64,000 nt of DNA, from positions 744,001-808,000 of the forward strand of contig JAIQDT010000304.1 in NCBI GenBank assembly GCA_021521415.1, in the 5' to 3' direction. A program made the translations under genes and the position numbers. This DNA is from Bidens hawaiensis. Lineage: Eukaryota > Streptophyta > Magnoliopsida > Asterales > Asteraceae. Shown here in pieces: positions 44,418-57,150 of the stretch (the first letter of the stretch is position 1; each line of letters begins with the position of its first letter). The notes under the pieces are model-generated. The model was not told where the DNA came from, ran no database searches, and saw only the letters and a program-made list of their open reading frames with translations.

Positions 44418-45730
44418 TCAGATTTCATCAGAGTTGATCATTCCCAGGGCTTTCAGAAGAAAGTTGAACCTGGTTCTATCAAGTGGTTTGGTGAATAGGT
44501 CAGCCAAATTGTCACTTGTGTCAACCCCTTGCATTTCAATCAAACCTTTTTCACTGCAGTCTCTGATGAAATGATGTCTGATTTTAATGTGCTTAGTTTT
44601 GGAATGTTGAACTGGATTTTTAACAGTAAAATATGCAGCAGTATTGTCAATAAGAATAGGGGTGTTCAAGAAATTCAAACCATAGTCCAGCATCTGATTT
44701 TAAATCCATAGAACTTGTGCACAGCAGGCGGATGCAGCAACATATTCAGCTTCTGCAGTAGAGATTGAGACTGTAGTCTGCTTTTTACATTGCCATGACA
44801 CTAGCCTTTCACCCAAAAATTGACATCCTCCTGAGGTTGACTTTCTGCTCATGTTGCAGCCATCATAATCACTGTCTGTATATGCAATTTGATCAAAAGC
44901 TTGGTTCTTTGGATACCAAATCCCTAAGTCTGGTCTTCCTTTCAAATATCTGAATATTCTTTTAACAGCATTCATGTGGGAGACTTTTGGACTTGATTGG
45001 AATCTTGCACACACACCTACAACAAACATGATATCTGGTCTTGTTGCAGTCAGATACATCAGAGATCTAATTTTGGCTCTATATTCATGTTCATCTATAG
45101 GCTCCCCCTTTTCATCTACAATCATCTTTTCTTTGGTGTCCATTGGAGTTGAAGCAGTCTTGTACTCTTGACAGTTGAACTTGTTCAAGATGTCCTGCAC
45201 ATATTTGTTTTGATGAATGTAAATCCCCTCAGCCTTCTGTTGAACTTGCAGTCCTAGAAAGAAGTTCATTTCTCCCATAGAACTCATGCTATATTTGGAC
45301 TTCATTACCCCCTTCAACCTCCATACATATTTGTTCATTTGTAGAACCAAAGATGATATCATCCACATATACTTGTAACAGAAGAAAGTCTGATCCCTTT
45401 CTTTTGTAGAAGAGTGTCTTGTCAATGGCTCCTCTTTTGAAACCATTTTCAAGAAGATGATTTGACAGCTCATCATACCATGCTCTAGAAGCCTGATGCA
45501 ATCCATAAAGGGCTTTGTTTAACTTATACACCCTGTTTGGATACATTGGATCCTCAAAACCTGGAGGTTGAGCAACATACACCTCTTCATCAATCTTTCC
45601 ATTTAGAAATGCAGACTTAACATCAAGCTGGAACACTCTATGTTCTTTGAGGCAGCATATGCAAGAAAAATCCCGATAGCTTCAAGTCTTGCAACCGGTG
45701 CAAAGACTTCCTCAAAGTCTATTCCTTCTT
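44418..45730 (-). pseudogene. pol: Inner Copia RT-RNase H
   Basis: The RT has [35 protein letters not shown] and the catalytic YVDDIIFGSTN, all Copia hallmarks. RNase H has YTDSDYDGCNMSRKSTSGGC, SWQCKKQTTVSISTAEAEYV, then KTKHIKIRHHFIRDC and ends with the DLFTKPLDRTRF block. Lesions: TAA at 45729-45731 before EGIDFEEVF, shifts near 45640 and 45310, and TAA at 44700-44702 after QVLWI. Apart from these the sequence is close to intact. Confidence 0.93.
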
Positions 45731-45731
45731 A

Positions 45732-47306
45732 TTGAAGACATCCCAGTGCTACAAGTCTAGCTTTATTCTTAATCACCAAACCCCTTTCATCCCTTTTGTT
45801 TCTAAAAACCCATTTGGTTCCAATTGCATATCTGTCAAATGGCTTATCAACAAGATCCCACACATGCAGGTCTCTAAATTGTGCCAATTCCTCTTGCATT
45901 GCTTCCACCCAACTATTATCTTTTAATGCTTGTGCTATGTTCGTTGGTTCTATTTGGGACAGAAAACAAGAGTAAAGACAAATGTTTGCAATTTCGGAAT
46001 AACTTCTTGTAACTCTTTCATGTAAATCACCAATGATGTTTTCAAAAGGATGATTCTTTTCCAGATAAGGAGTTTGTACAATCATATCTGTAGACAAATT
46101 TGTGTCGAGATTTGTTTCATTGAACTCTGGTTCTCCAATGATTAAATCAGCTTCTGCATCATGAAATTCTGGTGCTTCATCATTATGTTGTTCTGAAGTA
46201 GATGCACCATTGTTTTCTAAGTTCAATCTTTGAAATAGATCTTGAAATCTTGCTGTAGATGCAGCTTCTTCTTCACCTTCTTGGTTGCTTGCGTCACCCT
46301 CATTCTGAATTTGATCATCCTGTACATCTTGATTGTCTTGATTGTTCTTAGTATGATCATGTTCAGGATTGTGATTATTTTCTCGATCATGTTGACCATT
46401 GTCATATGAGGGATTCTTCACAAAAGTATACTCCTTTTCTTTTCTAGCAACTTTTTTCCATAATTCTTCCAAGTCCAATGATTTCTGCTTTTGCTCTTCA
46501 ATTTCACTGGTCTTGTAGAAAGATTCATCAAAGTCTTCAGGATAAATCTTGAAAGACCTTATTAACTTCTCATGATCAAACAGCCATGTTGCACCATTAA
46601 CTGTATTGAATTGATTCTCATTAAAGATGATGTCAGATGATTCTATAACACTCAAGTGATCTTTCACATAAACTCTGTAGGCTTTTGAGTGTGTAGAATA
46701 TCCCACAAAGAAGCAATCCAGGGATTTTGTTTGAAACTTGTTCAAATAGTCCCTTGTATTTAAAAGAAAACATTTGCATCCAAAGGGCTTGAAAAACTTG
46801 ATGTAAGGCTTTCTGTTGTGAAATATTTCATAAGGAGTTTTGTTATGCCTTTTGTTCACAAGTACCCTGTTCTGAACATAGCAGGCTGTATTTATAGCTT
46901 CAGCCCAAAAAGTGGCAGGCAGATTAGCATATGCTAATATGGTTCTTGCAGCTTCAATCAAAGTTCTATTTCTTCTTTCTGCAATACCATTTTGTTCAGG
47001 AGTTCTAGGAGCTGAGAATTGTTGTTGTATTCCTTTTGCTTCACAGAATTCTTGCATAACTCCATTCTTGAACTCAGTGCCATTGTCACTTCTCATCATC
47101 TTGACTGTCTTATTCAACTTGTTCTCAATCATTGTTACACAACCTTTAATCAACTCTGCAGTCTCATCCTTGGTACTTAGAAAATAAACCCAAGTGTATC
47201 TTGAATAGTCATCAATGATCACCAGACAATATCTTTTCTTCCCAATACTTGGTACACTCACTGGACCAAAGAGATCCATGTGAAGTAATTCAAGTACTTG
47301 ATCAAT
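45732..47306 (-). pseudogene. pol: Inner Copia integrase
   Basis: The 516-codon frame starts inside HMDLFGPVSVPSIG. The DDE core is visible as IIDDYSRYTWVYF, MRSDNGTEFKNGVM and TPEQNGIAERRNRTLIEAAR. The C-terminal part has the Copia phrases FKPFGCKCFLLN and FFVGYSTHSKAYRVY, then an acidic hinge, then the start of RT (SWVEAMQEELAQF, KWVFRNKRDERG). A TAA at 47307-47309 separates it from the protease segment, and TAA at 45729 ends it. Confidence 0.93.
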
Positions 47307-47309
47307 TTA

Positions 47310-48390
47310 GTTGATGAGTTTTGACTTATGAGTAGATTTGTGTTGTTTTCCCTTTTGACATGAATCACAATGATTTTCCAACTTGAATTCTCTTGTAGGT
47401 AAACCTATGGCATGCTCACCTTTGACAAGTCTATTCATGTTCTTCGAGTTCATATGACACAGTTTCCTATGCCACAATTTTGACTCATTTTCAGTGGCTT
47501 TGGAAACAAAACATGCACCTCCTCTTGAAATAGCTTCTTTCATATTCAAGTCATACAAGTTACCATTTCTTGGTGCCATCATCATAATCATTTCAGGTGG
47601 AATTACAAACTCAGTTTTTAAAATGAAACAGTGTGAATCATCAAAACTGACTTTGTAACCCTTATCACACATTTGTGATATACTCAGCAGATTGTACTGA
47701 AGACCTTCAACATGAAATACATTATCAAATGAGACATTCCCATTCGTTAAGATTCCTTTTCCAACAATCTTTCCACTATTCTCATCACTCCCAAAAGCTA
47801 CTGGACCTTCATACTTTTCTTCATAATTGACAAGAGATCTCTTGTCACAAGTCATGTGCCTAGAACAACCACTATCCATATACCATATGTCATTTAGAGG
47901 AGTGGACTGTTCCTGCACATACAAAGAAAGTTTGATTAGTTGAGTGATGAAGTGCAAGCCTTATCAACTGCAGCTCATCAGATTCAGTTTCAGACACAGC
48001 TTGGGAAGTGAGTGTTGTTGGTTTAGGATCTTCATGAGTCAATTCTAAGTTGTCTGAATTTTCAGTTTCATAACCACACTCTCTTGGAGTTTTAACAAGT
48101 GAGGTTGGACACTGGTATTCAGCTGAGTCAGTGGCATACTCCTTTATCACATAGTCCTTCTTCTCAGAGTAGTCTCTCACATCAGCAACTTGCTCAACCT
48201 TACTCTCAGTCTTAGGTTTCCAAAGGAAACCATGTGGTTCATATCCATGTTTTAATAGAAACTTCTCATCACCAGTGAGTTCTGTTGGTTTATATCTAGA
48301 ATGTGCATCTTTTCTTCTTGTCTTCTCACTGCTTGATGATCCTTGAGAACCATCAGATTTGACTGATTGAGTATCTTGTTTGATTCTCAA
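47310..48390 (-). pseudogene. pol: Inner Copia protease and GAG-pre-integrase region
   Basis: The aspartic protease active site reads IWYMDSGCSRHMTCD (about 47855-47895), followed by a flap region and VEGLQYNLLSISQMCDKGY. The GAG-pre-integrase zinc region has LWHRKLCHMNSKNM and ENHCDSCQKGKQH. The upstream frame to 48390 is a Ser/Lys/Glu-rich linker ending before the protease with a 1-nt shift near 47900-47955. Confidence 0.9.
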
Positions 48391-50200
48391 AGACTGATAG
48401 TTCTTTTTTGGTCAATTTCTCATGCTTCTTAGGAGATTTACTCCTTTTTGCTAATTCAGCCACTTGCTTCTTTGTTGTTACTTCAGCTTTCTTCTCAATC
48501 CTTGTCTCCTTTGCAGATTTCTTTTCTTCTCTGTTCATGGTTTCATTTCCACACACCTTTCCTTTTCCCAGATATACATCATACTTCTGTTTGTACAGGA
48601 CAAAGTCTTGGCCATACTTTGTTCCATCTGGGAAATGAAATGGTTGAAATTTCAATCTCTCATTGCATGAGTCTGTGTGGTGACCATATTCATCACACCT
48701 TGTGCACCATACCTTGCATTTGAATATTTCTTGTTCTTTTGGTTTCTTGAATCTTTTACTTGGCTTAGGTGACTTGACTCCTAAAGTCTTCTGATTCATT
48801 AAGCTATCAAAGTTAATTGAGAATGACACAAACTCCTCAATCTTAATGTCTTGTCTTTCTAGTTTGCTTTTGACAAAGACAATTTTTTTAATAATAATAG
48901 GTTCTTCATCACTGCTTTCTCTAACCCTTGACTGTCTTTTCTCATACTCTTCGATAGTTTCCACTTCTCCAACATCCAACACCTCATGACTAGAAAAGAT
49001 TGGATAAACTAGGATAAAATTTTCTGTATCGACTTTTTCAGTCACCATCTTCTTTTTGTTTTTCTGCTTTATCCTACCCAATACAGCCTTGCTTGGTGGT
49101 CTGACTGCATTGTAGTTTATCTTCCTCCTTTCACAAATGTCAAAAGAAACATGTTCTCTTTTCATTTTATCATTCTGTTTCTTCAATCTTGGTGGGACTG
49201 GTGGATACTTTGGAAGTTTATCAACAGATTCCGGTTTCTTATATTTTCTTCCTCTTTCAGCAGCTTTGATTTCCTCTTCAGTAATTTGGTCACTCAAATT
49301 ACTCAAGTCATCTTGATCCAATTCAACTGAATCAAAGTCATCCTCAGAGACTTGAACTCCAATTGACTTATCCTCTTTTACTTCTTCCTTAATCACAAAC
49401 TCTCCTTCTTCATTCACTTCTACCTTTTTGTACAAATCAACAAATTCTTCCTTGTCTTGAAAGACATCTCTGAATTGTTGCAAGTATGCATCTCTTTTCT
49501 CTTTGTCAACTTTTGGCATAAAGTTGTTGTTGAATGGAGGTGGAACTGCTTTGTATTTGTCTTGTTCCTTCACCTGGTTCAGTATACCACATATGTTTCC
49601 TGTTGAGACCAAATTCTTCAGAAATTCAGTTTCAACCTTCAGTGTTGTGTTTTGTACCTTTTCTTCAACCAACATCTTCTTTAATCCATCAATCTCAGTG
49701 ATGTATCTGGTTTGAGTTCTGTATTTGATCATGCAATCATCTTCAAGGCTTTTAATATTTTCTTCACTGATCATCTCACTTGCCTCATACCCATTGATGA
49801 TACTTTTCTTTCTAAAACACTCACTTTCCAGCTTGCCTACTTTTGTTCTCAATTCAATGATAAGTTCATTTAAATCAACAGTAGGAGCAGAGTGCACCTG
49901 AGATGATGATCATTTTTCTTTCTCAATTATGGCCATGAATGCCACATTTGCTTTCTTGATATCATCTGCAATGTCCTCTTCATGATTGCTCCAATCAAAA
50001 TTTCCTTCATGCTGTTTAGTCACTGCCACATTTCCTTGATTTCTGATCTGATTTTGATTTGCTGGAACAGTGTTGTTTGGAGCATTTTGAGCTGCTTGAA
50101 GGTTTTGATTGTTATTCATTTGAAAACCTTGAGTCTGTTGCATACTTTGTTGTTGATTATTCATTTGAGGCTGAAAGTTGTTGAAGTTGGGTTGTAATTG
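48353..50200 (-). pseudogene. Inner gag-protease linker with a second zinc knuckle
   Basis: Two frames (50410-49910 from about 50200 onward, and 49897-48353) separated by one TGA at 49910-49912. The first part is Gln/Asn-rich. The second is Lys/Glu-rich, with probable coiled coils and a CTRCDEYGHHTDSC knuckle (CX2CX4HX4C) at about 48665-48706. It is about 565 codons downstream of the gag knuckle. A linker this long is not usual in short Copia elements, but the outer element has the same arrangement. Confidence 0.7.
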
Positions 50201-51570
50201 TTGTTGGGATTGAAGTTGTTGTTGTTGAAGTTGTTCATTTGATTGTTGTTGTTGTTGAATCTTAGCTGACTTTGTTGGTAATGCTGCTGACCTCTTGGTT
50301 GATTTTGTTGATATTGCTGCTGACCTCCTTGTTGTTGATTCTGGTATTGATTCATTTGAAATTTTCTTGGTTGATTGCATTCTCTTGCAAAATGACCAGG
50401 TTGCTGACAATTGTAGCAGATTGCTTTTGACTTGTCAAATCCAATCCTGTCATTTGGACCTGAAACCAGAGACCTACCAGTTCTGTTATACATCCTTTTA
50501 CTTCTCAAACCCAACATGGCTGCTTGCCACTTCAAATCCATGTCTTCAAAGTCATCTGCATCAATTTTCTCTAAATCATCTTGTACCATACTTGTGTGAA
50601 TTAGGTTCTTTGCAACAAATGCATTATATGACTCAGTAAACATAGACAGCAATGCATTTGTTTCATTGTTTTGACCATTTATACCACTAGAGTGATGCAC
50701 ATTCCCACTTGCCATTGAGGCAGTTTTAGTATCATCAATCAGTTGCACATTGAACCTCTACTGATTTCCTTGATTACTTGTGCTACCTCCAATGAAAGAT
50801 TTTGGAGTAACAACATTATGTTCAGCTCGTTCTTCAATAATGGGAATTTGCTGTTGATTCTTGGTAGACAGATTTCCCATGGGTGCAATCAATGCATTTG
50901 AAACATTGAAGCAGGGTCTATCTTCCTTAATCATCTCATTCTCTATCATTTCAAGTTTTGCAGCCTGAAGAAAGCATACTACATCATCCAATTTCAATTC
51001 ATTGAAATTATGCTTCTGAAGGATGAACTTACAAGCAGTATACCATTCTTTTGGCATTGAGTTGAGTAACTTTGTATTCAAATCAAAGTCAGTCATTACA
51101 TAATCAGTTGTCCTCAACTCATTCACAATACTTAGAAAACGTTCTAGTATTGATTTCAACCTCTCTCCTTCCTTATACTTGAACCTTTCCAACTGTTGCT
51201 TCAATCGTTGCTTCTTTATGTTCTTTAGTTCAGTATTCCCTTCATACATCTCAAGGATGGCATCATACATTTGCTTGGCAGTTGTGTGATGTGCCACCTT
51301 GGTCAGAATCTCCCAAGACAAACCTAGCTTAATCATAGCTAAGGCTTTGTCATCCACCTTTCTCATTCTTTCTCTTACAGCAGCAGTTGCAGCTGCATTT
51401 GCACCTTCTTCAACAGCAGCTTGTGGACCATTCTTGATGGAGTTACACATATCAATATCATTGTAGCATACGGCCGCATCAAAGAGTACTTTCCATTTGA
51501 TAAAGTTTTCCTGTCCATACAACCATGGTATGTTGTTAGTAGACACCTCTTGTTCCTCATATCTACACAT
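50161..51570 (-). pseudogene. gag: Inner Copia gag
   Basis: It starts MCRYEEQEVSTNNIPWLYGQ. The UBN2-type capsid region includes NFIKWKVLFDAAV, KKQRLKQQLERFKYKEGERL and LLNSMPKEWYTACKF. One TAG at 50758-50760 interrupts it. The rest of the frame holds DLKWQAAMLGLRSKRM and the zinc knuckle CYNCQQPGHFARECNQ (about 50377-50418). It then runs into a Gln/Asn-rich tract where the frame shifts. Confidence 0.92.
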
Positions 51571-51854
51571 TTTAAAAAAAAATCAGTTTCTTTGTAAAAA
51601 CAGAGTTTCAAAATAATCAGATCTGAAAACAGAATGCTCAGATCTGATTGTCTGATGTGATTAAAACAAGATTTAGATATAAAGATTAGAACTTTAATTG
51701 AAATAAGGAAGAGAAAACACCGGTAGATTGTAGATCTGGAAGAAAAATGAAAAACAGGGCTGCTGACGTCACAAATCAATCGAACAGTGGTCTGCTTACG
51801 TCATTCTTCTTCAAATCTTCAATCAGCAACAATCTTTCCAAAATAGCAGTAATA

Positions 51855-51867
51855 AGCTCTGATACCA
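51855..51867 (-). other. Primer-binding site of the inner Copia (initiator tRNA-Met)
   Basis: The minus strand reads TGGTATCAGAGCT two bases after the 5' LTR, a perfect 12-base match to the 3' end complement of plant initiator tRNA-Met. Confidence 0.92.
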
Positions 51868-51869
51868 CT

Positions 51870-53101
51870 TGTCAGGACCCTCGATTTCAGCTGGATCTTA
51901 ATTAATCATGTCATAACTCACACAGATTAATTGTTGACAAGAGAGTTAATGACGGGTTGCTATATTTAGAAAGATATCCGTTTGTTAAAGGCGGAATCAA
52001 TAACAAACATACGGTTGCAAAGAATAATCAAAGGTAGAAAGCACACACAGGATTCACTCAAAAGATTTCCATCTATATAATTTTCATCATACAAAGTGGA
52101 TAATCGATTTAGGGTTCTAGGAATCCTAGGACAGCCGTCATTTTCAAGAAATATTCTTTCTTATCAGAAAAGTGTAAAGGCTCAAAGTCCGTGTCCTCTC
52201 TCTCTTGGCGGCGTGCGTTAAACATTCTCTTTATAGGCCTGCCAACCTAGGAAAGCTGTCATTCCTTCTAGAAACCCTAAATACAATTATACATATTCAA
52301 ATTACATATTCAAAATAAACTAAGTATAAAACAAGTCTTCCGGATAGGCTTTTCATAAATCTTCATTTTCCGAGTACGCTGTGTACTCTGCCATCCTTCA
52401 TAACTTGCTAACATAGAAGTGTGCTCGGGATCAGTTTCCGGGTAGACTTTGCTTGAAGAGTATTTCACCAAGTAAAATACTTACCGAGTAGACTTCAGTC
52501 TTCTTGACTTTGCCAGACTTTGCCCGACAACTCCTTACGAGCAACCTTGTTCTTCAATGATCCATTTCAGCTCTTTACTATAAAATAACTTATTAGCAAA
52601 GTGTACTCGGGAGTACTGTTCCTTGCTTGAGCTGAACCTTGCCCGATATTACTTAGAGATATTCCTTTAGATTATCAAGCATACATGGATCATACTTATT
52701 AATGAATACCTTGCCCGGACTTCCAATCACTTGACTACTTGGACTTGGTCAACCAAATCTTACTCGGAAGAGTAAAATACTTGGTTCTGAAGAACAGACT
52801 TGCTTGATAAAGTGAACCTTGCACAGATTTACATAAACTAGTGTACCTTACCCGGCAATGCACTAATTTGCAAACCCTGCTCGGATATCCACTAAAGAAG
52901 ACTACTTGAAGATAACCTTTCCCGATAGACAAAATATCGTACCCGGCCAAGTAAAACCTTGCTCGGATGTCTAAGGTGTGCCCGGATCCATACTTAGCGA
53001 ATTATGAGGAGGTTGAGAAGATTCCAATCTTCCATATACTTCATTCTGATCAAATCTTTGACTCAACAATCTCCCCCTTAGGTCAATTGTTTGACTCAAC
53101 A
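51870..53101 (-). repeat. 5' LTR of the inner Copia
   Basis: 1232 bp, about 98 percent identical to the left copy by hand count. The same TATA box falls at 52228-52235 on the minus strand, and the same motif array lies in U3. Confidence 0.95.
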
Positions 53102-53106
53102 TTGAC

Positions 53107-55623
53107 GAACATCACAAAGAAATAACCATCTTTACCTTACGAACACAATGGTATATTCAAAAGTTAGAATTTCGAAGGTCGAAAAATCAGAAAAAATTTG
53201 AAAAGGGTAACTTTGGTTGTAAGGAAGATGAGTGAGTAGTGTAAGACTATTCGTTTCACGCCATCCTTTATACAATGTCCTTACACATTTCCCAATGTAC
53301 GACTCAGTCTAATTCGTTTGAAATTTGAAATAACGAATCAGATGATTCGTTACTTGAACTGAACAGGTGGTATAGCGAATTAGGTTTGATTCGTGACTTG
53401 ATTTTCTAAATATGCATTACGAACTAAAAGTGTTTCGTTACAGAGTGCGGAAGCGAATTGTTGAACGAACTAGAGTGTAGTTCGTTAAAAAGCACTCTAA
53501 TTCGTTATCCATAATTAACGAATTAAACATAATTTACTTTTATCTTTTAAATTAAATAAAAATATAAAATAAATAAACGAAATAAATAAATCAATTTAAA
53601 TCAAATAAATTAAACTAATAATATATTAAATTTTTAATAAATTAAATGAATTATCGAGAACCTTTATCTTGATAATCGAATAATTTAAAACATTTCACGT
53701 TTTCGAAACATAACTTAAAAAATTTAAATAATATGTAAAGCGAAAATGAAAAAAAATATTTTTGGTATTTTGGAATTTTTAAAGAATGTATTTACTTAAA
53801 AAGAATCCGAAATGAGAAATATAAAATCTTTTTGTGTTTTATATGATTTTCAAAAGTAGTACATATTTTTGTATTTTTGTTGAGTTTGAGTAGAGAATCA
53901 TATTGACCAAATTGTCCTTTCATCACAGTTTTATTTTTCAGCGATATTATGACCGGTGTTAAGTCGGTCATTGGTATTGTTGTCCACTTAAATCTAATAA
54001 CAAACTTTCAAGTGTTTTTGTGATATGATTAATGGTTCAATTAGAGCACATAATATCAGATACTATCAGCCTCTAATCTCGGTTCAAGCTTAATTTGATA
54101 TTTTCCATATCATCCCAACTTGACTTAAAACCATTATATTGTTGATCAAAATTTGAATTTTATAGAAATTACTTAGCAATGCATTGAGTTTCTTTTACTA
54201 TGAGTGAATATGCACGAATCCATCTGTCGACTTACATACATTGTATCCCCTAGGGTCCGTTTCTTAATGGTATTAAGACGCACGCAAGGGAGGAACCATG
54301 TATGACTAACAGCGGATTTTGATCAAGTCAGTAATTTGGATTTGTACTAAGTACAACAATGATCAAGTTTAATGACTTTGGGTTTTCTCTAAATGCGAGT
54401 GAAATATTCATGCATGTGAATACCCAGATGATTAAGCCGTATAAAGACTCACAGGGTCCAGAACCTCAAAGCTTGGTATTTGCTTTATTATATTTTAGGT
54501 GATCAAACAATTATAAGGCTTGAGTATGACAGGTTATTACATTTCTGCCATCCTCACCGAGACTTTTGCTAGAGACTAACACCTCTTTCAATTTGGCGTT
54601 TCTTTAGGTTTATATCACATACTTTACTCTACTCGTTTGTTTTAAGACCTACCAATGCACCAATGATTAAGAACACAGTGTTTTAAGCTTACTTCTTGCT
54701 GGACTTGGAGTCAAGATAGTCAATGTACTATCATTTTCTCTTTTTTCTTCAAAAACTCAAAATTTTGAGGAGCATAAAACAAAAATAAAGATAAATTTAA
54801 TCGCCCCAGTTAACTTAAGTCAATAAATAAATGACTAACCTATCAATTCAACAAGTGAATAATAGGACCAAGACATGCAAGCATGCTTCACAAACTTAAA
54901 TAACTGACATAATTTTCAGCGAGAAAATAATCTAAAAACGCATAACGAACGCCCCAACTATTTTTCCTATAAGGTAAATGGCTATCCTGAAGATTCACAA
55001 GAAACTATCAGGACCAAACATATACAAGTATATGTCCTTCGAATGTAGATAATTGACATAATTTTCAGCGAACGCATGCAAAAATCTTTTTGGTTTTTCT
55101 CTATACATATATTAAAAACACAATCCTTTTTGAATTTTTCGGATTTTTCTATACAAAAAATAAATTCACAATCTTTTTGATTTTTTTAAATTTTCTAATA
55201 AATAAAATAATCTTCACAATCTTTTTGAATTTTCGGATTTTTCTGTATAAATTGAAATCACAATCTTTTTGGATTTTCAAATTTTAAAATGTTTTTGGTT
55301 TTTCAAAATATTTTAAAGGAAAAACATTAAAGAAAAGAAATCACAATCTTTTTGATTTTTCTAAAATTTTCAAATATTTTTGGATTTTAAGAATTTTTAA
55401 TGTTTTTGGATTTTAACTATATAAACGAAAATTAAAGAAAAGAAATCACAATCTTTTTGATTTTTCTAAAATTTTCAAATATTTTTGGATTTTAAGAATT
55501 TTTTAATGTTTTTGGATTTTAACTATACAAATGAAAAAGCACAATGTTTTTGTATTTTCTAGATTTTCACCCCCTAAAACCAAAATAAATTTTAAAAGAA
55601 AAAATGACAGAAAATAAAGATAG
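53107..55623 (-). other. Outer Copia spacer, pol-proximal part
   Basis: Non-coding. 53290-53530 holds a dense TTCGTTA/ACGAATT/ACGAACT array, the continuation of the array at 34665-34860 before the inner insertion. 54000-55070 is homologous to the inner spacer, with GACATAATTTTCAGC at 54906-54920 and 55055-55069. 55080-55560 is a run of diverged units with CACAATCTTTTTGATTTTTC words; the frame at 55090-55287 is its translation. Confidence 0.7.
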
Positions 55624-57150
55624 TCATCCTTGTTTAAGGATATCAGCGAGGTTCTTCAATCCATTTAAACCAAGCAAAAATTGAAAACGCGTTTTGTCAA
55701 AAGCTTTGGTAAATAGATCGGCTTTCTGAAAGTCAGTATGTACTTTCTCAAGGTCAATCAACTTCTTCTCAAAGCAATCCCGTATAAGATAATATCGAAT
55801 TTCGATATGTTTTGTTTTTGAATGTTGTACGAAATTCTTTGTGATAGAAATTGCAGCAGAATTATCAATCAAAATAGGAGTAGTAAGAAACATCAAACCG
55901 TAGTCACGAAGATGTTGTATCCACAAAACCTGGGAACCGCAACTCGAGGCTGCAACATACTCAGCTTCGGCGGTTAAAGTGGAGACTTTTGTCTGCTTCT
56001 TACACTGCCAGGAAACAAGTCGGTTTCCTAAAAATTGACATCCTGCAGTCGTTGATTTGAAGTTGATCTTGCAACCTCCATAGTCCGAGTCTGAGAAGAC
56101 AGTAAGCTCAAAGTTATCGTCCTTGGAGTACCACAACCCGATGTCTGGATTTCCCCTCAGATACTGAAGTATTCGCTTAACCGTAGCTGGGTGAGTCACT
56201 CGTGGACTTGCTTGGAACCTAGCACAAAGACAAACAACAAACATATTGTCGGGGCGAGAAGCCGTTAGATACATTAAAGAACCGATTATGGCACAATAGA
56301 GGGTAGGATCAATGGTATCCTCCAATTCATCCGGCGATAAATTGTGACCCACATGGAGAGGAGTAGAAGGGATTTTTCCGGCAGATATCTTGAATCGGCT
56401 CAAGACATTGTTCACATACTTGGTCTGATGAATAAATATTCCGTTTGCAGACTGGTGAACTTTCAACCCTAGAAAGAAATTCATCTCTCCAATCGAGCTC
56501 ATCTCGAACTTCCTTTGCATGGACTTCTCGAACTCCTTACACAACGTATCGTTTGTAGACCCAAAGATAATGTCGTCGACAAAAATCTGAACTAGGAGAA
56601 GATCATCACCAACAGTCTTATGAAATAAAGTGCAGTCGACAGTCCCTCGCTTGAAGCCGTTATTAGTCAGATGGTCGGCGAGCGTGCCATACCAAGCTCT
56701 CGTGGCTTGATGTAGACCATACAGGGCCTTGTTTAATCGTTAAAATTGGTCCGGATAATCAGGATCTTCAAAACCAGGATGCTGTAAAACAAACACTTCC
56801 TCGTGTAGTTCACCATTGAGAAAAGCACTTTTAACATCCATTTGATAGACGTTGATATTCTTATAAGCAGCATATGCCAGAAAGATTCGAATCGACTCTA
56901 ATCTTGCAATTGTAGCATATACTTCTGTGTAATCAATACCCTCTTACTGATAAAAACCTTGCTCCACTAAACGTGCTTTGTTTCTGACAATCACCCCTCG
57001 ATCGTCTTTCTTACACTTAAATACCCAATTAGTCGGAATAGCTTTCTTGACTCTAGCAGGTTTGTCGATTAAGTACCAAACACCCAAACGTGCAAATTGC
57101 TGTAATTCTTCTTGCATAGCTTCTACCCAAGAAGGATCTTGAAGAGCCAT
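55624..57150 (-). pseudogene. pol: Outer Copia RT-RNase H
   Basis: One frame runs from 57150 to 55624, interrupted by TAA at 56944-56946 (after GFYQ, before EGIDYTEVY) and TAA near 56741 (before RLNKALYGLHQATRAWY). The RT has [15 protein letters not shown] and FVDDIIFGSTN, with Phe in place of the usual Tyr in the catalytic box. RNase H has FSDSDYGGCKINFKSTTAGC, QCKKQTKVSTLTAEAEYV, KTKHIEIRYYLIRDC and ends LADILKQG. Confidence 0.92.

Larger units (their letters stand above)
35300..53101 (-). mobile_element. Inner Copia retrotransposon (SIRE/Maximus-like), nested in the outer one
   Basis: LTRs 35300-36532 and 51870-53101 start TGTCAGG and end CAACA. Perfect target duplications TTGAC lie at 35295-35299 and 53102-53106. 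By hand the LTRs differ at about 23 positions plus one 1-bp indel. The primer site and polypurine tract are intact. Coding order on the minus strand is gag, linker, protease, integrase, RT-RNase H, a 2.9-kb spacer, and a long ORF3. At 17.8 kb it is very large for a Copia element. It landed in the outer spacer about 0.84 kb upstream of outer ORF3. Confidence 0.94.

Noticed and set aside
35300..53101. Segmental duplication as the reason for the 1.2-kb repeats
   Set aside because: TG...CA ends, TTGAC duplications, primer site and polypurine tract prove LTRs.
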